Source of the DNA: UM-FILTER-40-17 sp032251335
GTDB lineage: Bacteria > Bacteroidota > Bacteroidia > Flavobacteriales > Flavobacteriaceae
Direction of reading: 5' to 3'
Assembly: GCA_032251335.1 (NCBI GenBank)
Contig: JAVVDW010000031.1
Span: forward strand, 1-16,928
Length of the DNA stretch: 16,928 nucleotides
The position numbers were made by a program, and so were the translations under genes. The notes beneath the pieces were generated by a model. It was not told where the DNA came from and made no database searches. It worked only from the letters and a program-made list of their open reading frames with translations. Positions 13,085 to 16,928 of this stretch are shown piece by piece (position 1 is the stretch's first letter; each line of letters starts with the position of its first letter).

Positions 13085-14080
13085 TCAGGAAACAAAGACG
13101 AGATCGGAAAAGGAGCTTTCGATGTCGTCTAAAGCGGCAAAAACGTCATTCGCCTCGTCTGAGGTTACGAGTCTTTGTCTGTAATCTTTGAAGTGTGGTA
13201 TGCCCTTAAAATAGTTTGTATAGTGTCGTCGTGTTTCAAAAACGCCCAGTTTTTCACCTTTCCATCGGATGGCCATTTCTAAGTGTCTTCGTGCCACTTG
13301 CACGCGTTCTGTAAGTGTGGGTGGCGGAAGGTGTTTGCCTGTCTTGAAAAAGTGTTTGACTTCTCTGAAGAACCATGGGTAACCAATGCTTGCGCGTCCA
13401 ATCATGGCGCCGTCCAATCCGTACACATCGCGCATTTCCATGGCCCGTTCCGGGCTGTCCACATCGCCATTGCCGAAGACCGGAATATACATACGCGGGT
13501 TGTTTTTAACAGCTGCAATGGGTCTCCAATCGGCTTCACCTTTATACATTTGTGCACGCGTACGACCGTGTATGGAAATGGCTTGAATCCCGACATCTTG
13601 CAAGCGTTCTGCTACTTCAACGATTTTGATAGCATCTGCGTCCCACCCCAAACGGGTTTTTACCGTCACCGGAATTTTGGTTCTTTTGACGATGGCTTCG
13701 GTGAGTTGGACCATCAGGGGAATATCTTTCAAAATACCGGAACCGGCACCTTTGCTGACTACTTTTTTAACCGGACAACCGAAGTTGATGTCTATAATAT
13801 CCGGTTTGGTTTTTTCTACAATATCAACAGCTTGCAACATAGAATCGAGTTCGGCACCAAAAATCTGTATGCCCACCGGCCTTTCTTGTTCGTAGATGTC
13901 CAATTTCATGACACTTTTTGCAGCATCGCGGATAAGACCTTCAGAGGAAATAAATTCGGTGTACATAAGGTCGGCACCTTGTTCTTTGCAAAGTGCACGA
14001 AAAGGCGGGTCGCTGACATCCTCCATAGGTGCCAGTAACAGCGGAAAATTGCCCAAAAGTATGTCGCCAATTTTTACCAA
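13085..14080 (-). CDS. dusB: tRNA-dihydrouridine synthase (DusB type)
   Basis: FMN-dependent enzyme that reduces uridines to dihydrouridine in tRNA loops. The 331-residue protein has a TIM-barrel core with LLLAPMEDVSDPPFR (14-28), the catalytic Cys102 in NFGCPVKKV (99-107), KTRLGW (141-146), HGRTR (171-175) and FGNGDV (202-207), GRASIG (228-233), then a helical C-terminal domain with ETRRHYTNYFKGI (282-294). The start codon is TTG at 14080: no ATG gives the conserved VKIG opening, so TTG is well supported. It has its own -7 box and a terminator. Confidence 0.95.
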   Translation of the reverse strand: MVKIGDILLGNFPLLLAPMEDVSDPPFRALCKEQGADLMYTEFISSEGLIRDAAKSVMKLDIYEQERPVGIQIFGAELDSMLQAVDIVEKTKPDIIDINFGCPVKKVVSKGAGSGILKDIPLMVQLTEAIVKRTKIPVTVKTRLGWDADAIKIVEVAERLQDVGIQAISIHGRTRAQMYKGEADWRPIAAVKNNPRMYIPVFGNGDVDSPERAMEMRDVYGLDGAMIGRASIGYPWFFREVKHFFKTGKHLPPPTLTERVQVARRHLEMAIRWKGEKLGVFETRRHYTNYFKGIPHFKDYRQRLVTSDEANDVFAALDDIESSFSDLVFVS

Positions 14081-14112
14081 ACCAGAAGCAATTAGAAATG
14101 TGTTTTTGTTTG

Positions 14113-14120
14113 CAAAGATA
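14113..14120 (-). promoter_or_regulatory. Bacteroidota -7 box for dusB
   Basis: Minus-strand TATCTTTG (14120-14113) matches TAnnTTTG, with a predicted start near 14106 and a leader of about 26 bases before the TTG start at 14080. No clear -33 box is seen. Confidence 0.55.
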
Positions 14121-14153
14121 AAATTTTAAAAGTGATACTGGAATGTCCCCGCT

Positions 14154-15356
14154 TTAGAAATCTTTTTTTCTGAGATTTTGTAAGAGGAACAATCCTAAAA
14201 GACTCAACGAAGCCATAAAAATCCAGTTTACGCGGTATCCAAACGCATCAATGATTTCCATGCCGGTTTTGGCACTGAGGATATGCGCAGCGGAAAAAGA
14301 CATGGTATAGAGCGCCATATAACGGCCTTCCATGCCTTCGCGGGCACTTTTGATGGCCAATGAATTGGAGTAGGGAAAGCCCAACATTTCTGAAAAACTC
14401 ATCAGACAAACAGATAAAATGAGCACCCAATAATGTTCGGAAACTAAAAAAACTAAGAAGCTGAGACTCATCATGACCAAGCTCCATTGCAAAAGTTTGA
14501 GTGCGTTGATTCTTTTGTTTTCCAGCTGATGCACCAGCGGCATTTCAAAAATAAAAACCAAGAAACCATTGAGTGACAGCAACAGTCCTATATGCCATTC
14601 AGACAGGCCAAAAGCATCGTGGTGAAAGAGGGGAATGGTAGTAAAAAGTTGGAAGAACGTCAAGCCCATTAAAAAACAAGCGATTAAGAAAATAAAATAA
14701 TTGGGGTCCTCTTTTAGAATGGAAAAACGGGGTGCTTTAGGAGTGATGTTGGCAGCCTTGACAGGCTTCTTTTCTTTGACCAACCACATAAACAGCAAAA
14801 TAGATAGGATGCAAGTAGCACCATCTATCCAAAACAATCCGGAATATCCTACAGTAATAATAATAAAACCCCCAATAGCCGGGCCTAATGAAAAACCTAA
14901 ATTGATGGCCAGACGCACCAGCGTGAGGGAGCGGGTACGGTTTTCGGGTTTGCTGTATGTTTTAAGAGAAACAAACATGGCCGGACGAAACATATCGGCA
15001 ACGCTCATCAATATAAAAATACCGAAACAGAATGACCAGAAATTGGTGATGGCCTCTAAGCCGAAGAAGAAAAGACCGGAAAGCAACATGCTCCAAACCA
15101 TCACCTTGTAAAAGCCAAACAAATCTGTAAATTTTCCGCCCAAATAGGATCCCAACATAGAACCCAATCCGAAGGCGACCATAATCCAACCGGCTTGGGT
15201 GAGGGAAAAATTGAGGTCTTCGCGAAGGTATTTGGTCAAAAAAGGCAACACCATGGTGCCTGCCCGATTGATGAGTGTGATGAGTGCCAGGTACCAAACT
15301 TCTCTGGTAAAACCCTTGAAGGATCCGGTATAGTGTTGAATGACGGCTTTGTACAT
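14154..15356 (-). CDS. Major facilitator superfamily transporter
   Basis: Inner-membrane transporter of 400 residues with about 12 hydrophobic segments in two halves. The loop between helices 2 and 3 carries an MFS motif A-like sequence (GSYLGGKFTDLFG, 69-81). A charged central loop (about 200-230, rich in Lys and Pro) separates the halves. Substrate cannot be told; the layout resembles multidrug or sugar efflux carriers. The frame stays open up to 15569, but the extra 71 residues are unlike a transporter N-terminus, and a -7 box (15381-15374) lies within them, so the ATG at 15356 was chosen. It diverges from the DUF1684 gene; dusB follows after 73 bases on the same strand. Confidence 0.88.
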   Translation of the reverse strand: MYKAVIQHYTGSFKGFTREVWYLALITLINRAGTMVLPFLTKYLREDLNFSLTQAGWIMVAFGLGSMLGSYLGGKFTDLFGFYKVMVWSMLLSGLFFFGLEAITNFWSFCFGIFILMSVADMFRPAMFVSLKTYSKPENRTRSLTLVRLAINLGFSLGPAIGGFIIITVGYSGLFWIDGATCILSILLFMWLVKEKKPVKAANITPKAPRFSILKEDPNYFIFLIACFLMGLTFFQLFTTIPLFHHDAFGLSEWHIGLLLSLNGFLVFIFEMPLVHQLENKRINALKLLQWSLVMMSLSFLVFLVSEHYWVLILSVCLMSFSEMLGFPYSNSLAIKSAREGMEGRYMALYTMSFSAAHILSAKTGMEIIDAFGYRVNWIFMASLSLLGLFLLQNLRKKDF

Positions 15357-15373
15357 AAGGGGAAAAACGGATT

Positions 15374-15381
15374 CAAACTTA
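15374..15381 (-). promoter_or_regulatory. Bacteroidota -7 box for the MFS gene
   Basis: Minus-strand TAAGTTTG (15381-15374) matches TAnnTTTG; predicted start near 15367, about 11 bases before the chosen ATG. It supports the short version of the transporter. Confidence 0.5.
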
Positions 15382-15438
15382 CGCAAATTCACATGAGCTT
15401 TTGGCATCAATTTTGAAATTGAAACAAATAAATCGTTG

Positions 15439-15446
15439 TATTTTTG
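15439..15446 (+). promoter_or_regulatory. Bacteroidota -7 box for the DUF1684 gene
   Basis: TATTTTTG matches TAnnTTTG; a TTTG at 15412-15415 lies 23 bases upstream and can serve as the -33 box. Predicted start near 15453, leader about 34 bases. Confidence 0.6.
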
Positions 15447-15486
15447 TAAAACTTTTGTTTGATTGCCCAAACATAAATTGACACCC

Positions 15487-16086
15487 ATGAAGAAAATATT
15501 GACATTTGCTTTTTTGCTCGTATTGCAATTCGTAATTGCACAGCCCAAAAATCTCATTGAAGACAACAAGGATTACAGAAAAAAAATAAACAAGGATTTC
15601 TATAACAAAGAGAAAACCCCTTTACCAGCGGTTGATTTGTACAGCTTTAAAGGGTTGCCTTATTTTCCTATTGAAGCCTCGTATTTGGTGACCGCCAAAT
15701 TTACCCGAACGCCCGCCGAAGCTCCTTTTATGATGAAAACGACTACAGATAGGACACCCATCTACATAAAATACGGTCATGTTTCTTTCACTTTGGAAGG
15801 TAAAAAATTTGTGTTGAATGTTTATCAAAATATTGATTTTATGGCAGCGGCTGAGGAGCGAAACCTGCTTTTTATTCCATTTACAGACCTGACCAATGGG
15901 AAGGAAACCTATGGTGGCGGCCGTTATTTAGATTTGGAAACACCTAAATCGACTGAAATATATTTGGATTTTAACAAAGCCTACAACCCGTATTGTGCTT
16001 ACAATGAAAAGTATTCTTGTCCCATTCCACCCAAGGAAAATCACATGGAAATCAGGGTGGTAGCCGGTATGAAAAAATACAGGTAA
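15487..16086 (+). CDS. Secreted DUF1684 domain protein
   Basis: A 199-residue exported protein. Residues 1-18 form a signal peptide (KK, hydrophobic stretch, FVIAQ). The C-terminal half has the DUF1684 hallmarks: GGGRYLDLE (143-151), DFNKAYNPYCAY (161-172), CPIPPKEN (178-185) and a final VVAGMKKY. The two cysteines (170 and 178) are conserved in the family and may bond outside the cytoplasm. The biochemical role of the family is unknown. A TTG eight codons upstream is a possible but poorer start. It is transcribed divergently from the MFS gene with its own promoter. Confidence 0.88.
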   Translation: MKKILTFAFLLVLQFVIAQPKNLIEDNKDYRKKINKDFYNKEKTPLPAVDLYSFKGLPYFPIEASYLVTAKFTRTPAEAPFMMKTTTDRTPIYIKYGHVSFTLEGKKFVLNVYQNIDFMAAAEERNLLFIPFTDLTNGKETYGGGRYLDLETPKSTEIYLDFNKAYNPYCAYNEKYSCPIPPKENHMEIRVVAGMKKYR

Positions 16087-16147
16087 AAAGCGTTCGGCAT
16101 CAGAAGAAAAATACAAGTAATTACTTAAAAACGAACGTGTTACTTCT

Positions 16148-16192
16148 CGGTTTTTTTGTTTAAAAAAACAGGGCTGTATTTTTTCTAAAATT
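16148..16192. terminator. AT-rich hairpins between converging genes
   Basis: GTTTTTTT (16150-16157) pairs with AAAAAAAC (16162-16169) around GTTT, and the A run can instead pair with the T run at 16180-16185 through ACA/TGT. Both are weak, being almost all A-T. They lie between the converging DUF1684 gene and the AT-rich cassette and may stop transcription from either side. Confidence 0.3.
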
Positions 16193-16208
16193 ATATCAGC
16201 TGCTTGTA

Positions 16209-16667
16209 TTATTCCTGAAATGTTAATGCCATTTCCCAAATATTATAAGAATTACAATCTGATTTTTCAATAAAGAACAGTGTGTAAGGGTGTTTTTTCC
16301 ATATTTCAGCACTATTTTTACTTAGTTCTAAGATGCTAAAAGTAATATAATTTTTTATGGAAGAAACATTTATTGGAGGTTTTATAGAAGTAAACTCATA
16401 ATAATTGACGTTATTTGGTTGAGGTTCCACAATTATTATTTCTTTATTGGATTTACCGTTTTCATTTTGATAGAATCCTTTGTTCCTACTATTAAAATGT
16501 AATATTTTAATTTTTGCAAATTCATTATTTTTGTTTTTTTCAAATCTAAATAGATTTTGATGTTGATCGTCATCAATTAAAACAAAAATAGAGTCATTAC
16601 TAATCAACTTTTGACTAGATACATTTATGCTTAAAGCTAATAAAGTAATAGCTATTAATGTTTTCAT
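16209..16667 (-). CDS. Hypothetical secreted protein
   Basis: A 152-residue protein I do not recognise. Residues 1-19 form a clear signal peptide (MKTLIAITLLALSINVSSQ). The mature part is rich in Asn, Lys, Ile and Ser, with SIFVLIDDDQHQNLFRFEKN (26-45) and a C-terminal NIWEMALTF reminiscent of a small beta-rich domain. The gene is far richer in A+T than the core genes in the window. It begins 11 bases after the stop of the 67-residue gene, so the two are probably co-transcribed, suggesting a partner or accessory role to whatever gene lies beyond the right edge. Confidence 0.65.
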   Translation of the reverse strand: MKTLIAITLLALSINVSSQKLISNDSIFVLIDDDQHQNLFRFEKNKNNEFAKIKILHFNSRNKGFYQNENGKSNKEIIIVEPQPNNVNYYEFTSIKPPINVSSIKNYITFSILELSKNSAEIWKKHPYTLFFIEKSDCNSYNIWEMALTFQE

Positions 16668-16678
16668 ACTATTTGGAA

Positions 16679-16882
16679 TTAATTACATATTTCGCTACCT
16701 AAATTATTATAGTTATTTATCAAATGATTTATTGAGTCTTTTTCTGCCTGTGTTAAGGAATTCCAGCTAGCAGTGCCTTTAAGCCCTTCCCATGCTAGTG
16801 CATCATATAAGTTTTGTGGAAGACTAGGTAGAAATTCTTTTAAAAGATTACTTAGTCGCTCCTTATAAATTCTCATTTTCAT
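16679..16882 (-). CDS. Hypothetical 67-residue protein
   Basis: Small, mostly helical protein with a basic N-terminus (MKMRIYKERL) and a conserved-looking C-terminal part, LYDALAWEGLKGTASWN (25-41) then a charged helix ending in EICN. I have the impression of similar AW-GL-T-W-N tails at the C-terminus of large Bacteroidota surface or toxin-like proteins, but cannot name the family. Its ATG at 16882 overlaps by four bases (ATGA) the stop of the reading frame entering from the right edge. An in-frame TAA lies directly before the ATG, so it is a separate frame and not simply the tail of the upstream one. No signal peptide. AT-rich like its neighbours. Confidence 0.55.
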   Translation of the reverse strand: MKMRIYKERLSNLLKEFLPSLPQNLYDALAWEGLKGTASWNSLTQAEKDSINHLINNYNNLGSEICN

Positions 16883-16928
16883 TTACACGGATTAATTTTG
16901 GGTACAAATTCCAACGGAATAAAACAGA
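16879..16928 (-). CDS. C-terminal end of a gene cut by the window edge
   Basis: The frame entering from the right edge on the minus strand reads FIPLEFVPKINPCK before TGA at 16881-16879. It was chosen among the open frames because its stop overlaps the next ATG by four bases, the usual sign of coupled genes. A competing frame stays open to 16863. Too little is visible to say what it encodes. Confidence 0.35.
   Translation of the reverse strand, partial: CFIPLEFVPKINPCK

Noticed and set aside
13283..14038. 251-codon open frame on the plus strand
   Set aside because: It lies wholly antisense to dusB, which has every family motif; its product is rich in His, Cys and Phe and matches no family I know.
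15357..15569. 71-residue N-terminal extension of the MFS transporter
   Set aside because: It is not transporter-like, contains a -7 box, and runs into the divergent DUF1684 gene.
16113..16136. AAGTAATTACTT palindrome near the end of the DUF1684 gene
   Set aside because: Short, AT-only core expected by chance in this composition and not followed by a T tract at the right distance.

Overview
The window is chromosomal DNA from a member of the Bacteroidota, most probably the Flavobacteriales. Four things point there: the 3' end of a flavobacterial-looking 5S rRNA at the left edge, many TAnnTTTG boxes (the Bacteroidota -7 promoter element) in the right place before genes, a proline-rich 'PID' sorting-tail protein, and product sequences (QueG, DusB, PdxA) that read as typical flavobacterial versions. 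No tRNA, CRISPR array, transposase or phage gene was found.

Left part (1-5312). The 5S rRNA end and its terminator are followed by about 390 bases without a gene. Next come a PagL-like outer-membrane lipid A deacylase (460-1083) and a 61-residue PID-CTERM-type protein (1231-1416). That protein converges on, and overlaps, the riboflavin synthase gene ribE (minus). ribE and pdxA (vitamin B6) diverge from a 56-base gap holding two face-to-face -7 boxes. pheS follows, then queG (queuosine modification of tRNA). The upstream part of the queG reading frame runs into a palindromic intergenic repeat, so its start codon is uncertain.

Centre (5306-12901, all minus). One long block of surface-polysaccharide genes is read right to left: a DUF6909-type protein with motifs of a nucleoside phosphorylase/nucleosidase domain, rfbB, rfbA, rfbC, a 133-base gap with a repeated sequence, rfbD, a UDP-glucuronate decarboxylase, and a polyprenyl-phosphate sugar-1-phosphate transferase. 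The four rfb genes make dTDP-L-rhamnose, the decarboxylase makes UDP-xylose, and the transferase loads the first sugar on the lipid carrier. Start/stop overlaps of 4 to 8 bases join the first four genes, and 3 bases separate the last two. No glycosyltransferase, flippase or polymerase gene is in the window.

Right part (13085-16928). dusB and a 12-helix MFS transporter lie on the minus strand, each with its own candidate promoter. A secreted DUF1684 protein diverges from the MFS gene. At the right edge are three closely packed AT-rich minus-strand reading frames: the tail of a gene cut by the window edge, a 67-residue protein overlapping it by 4 bases, and a 152-residue secreted protein. They look like accessory DNA, and I do not recognise their function.
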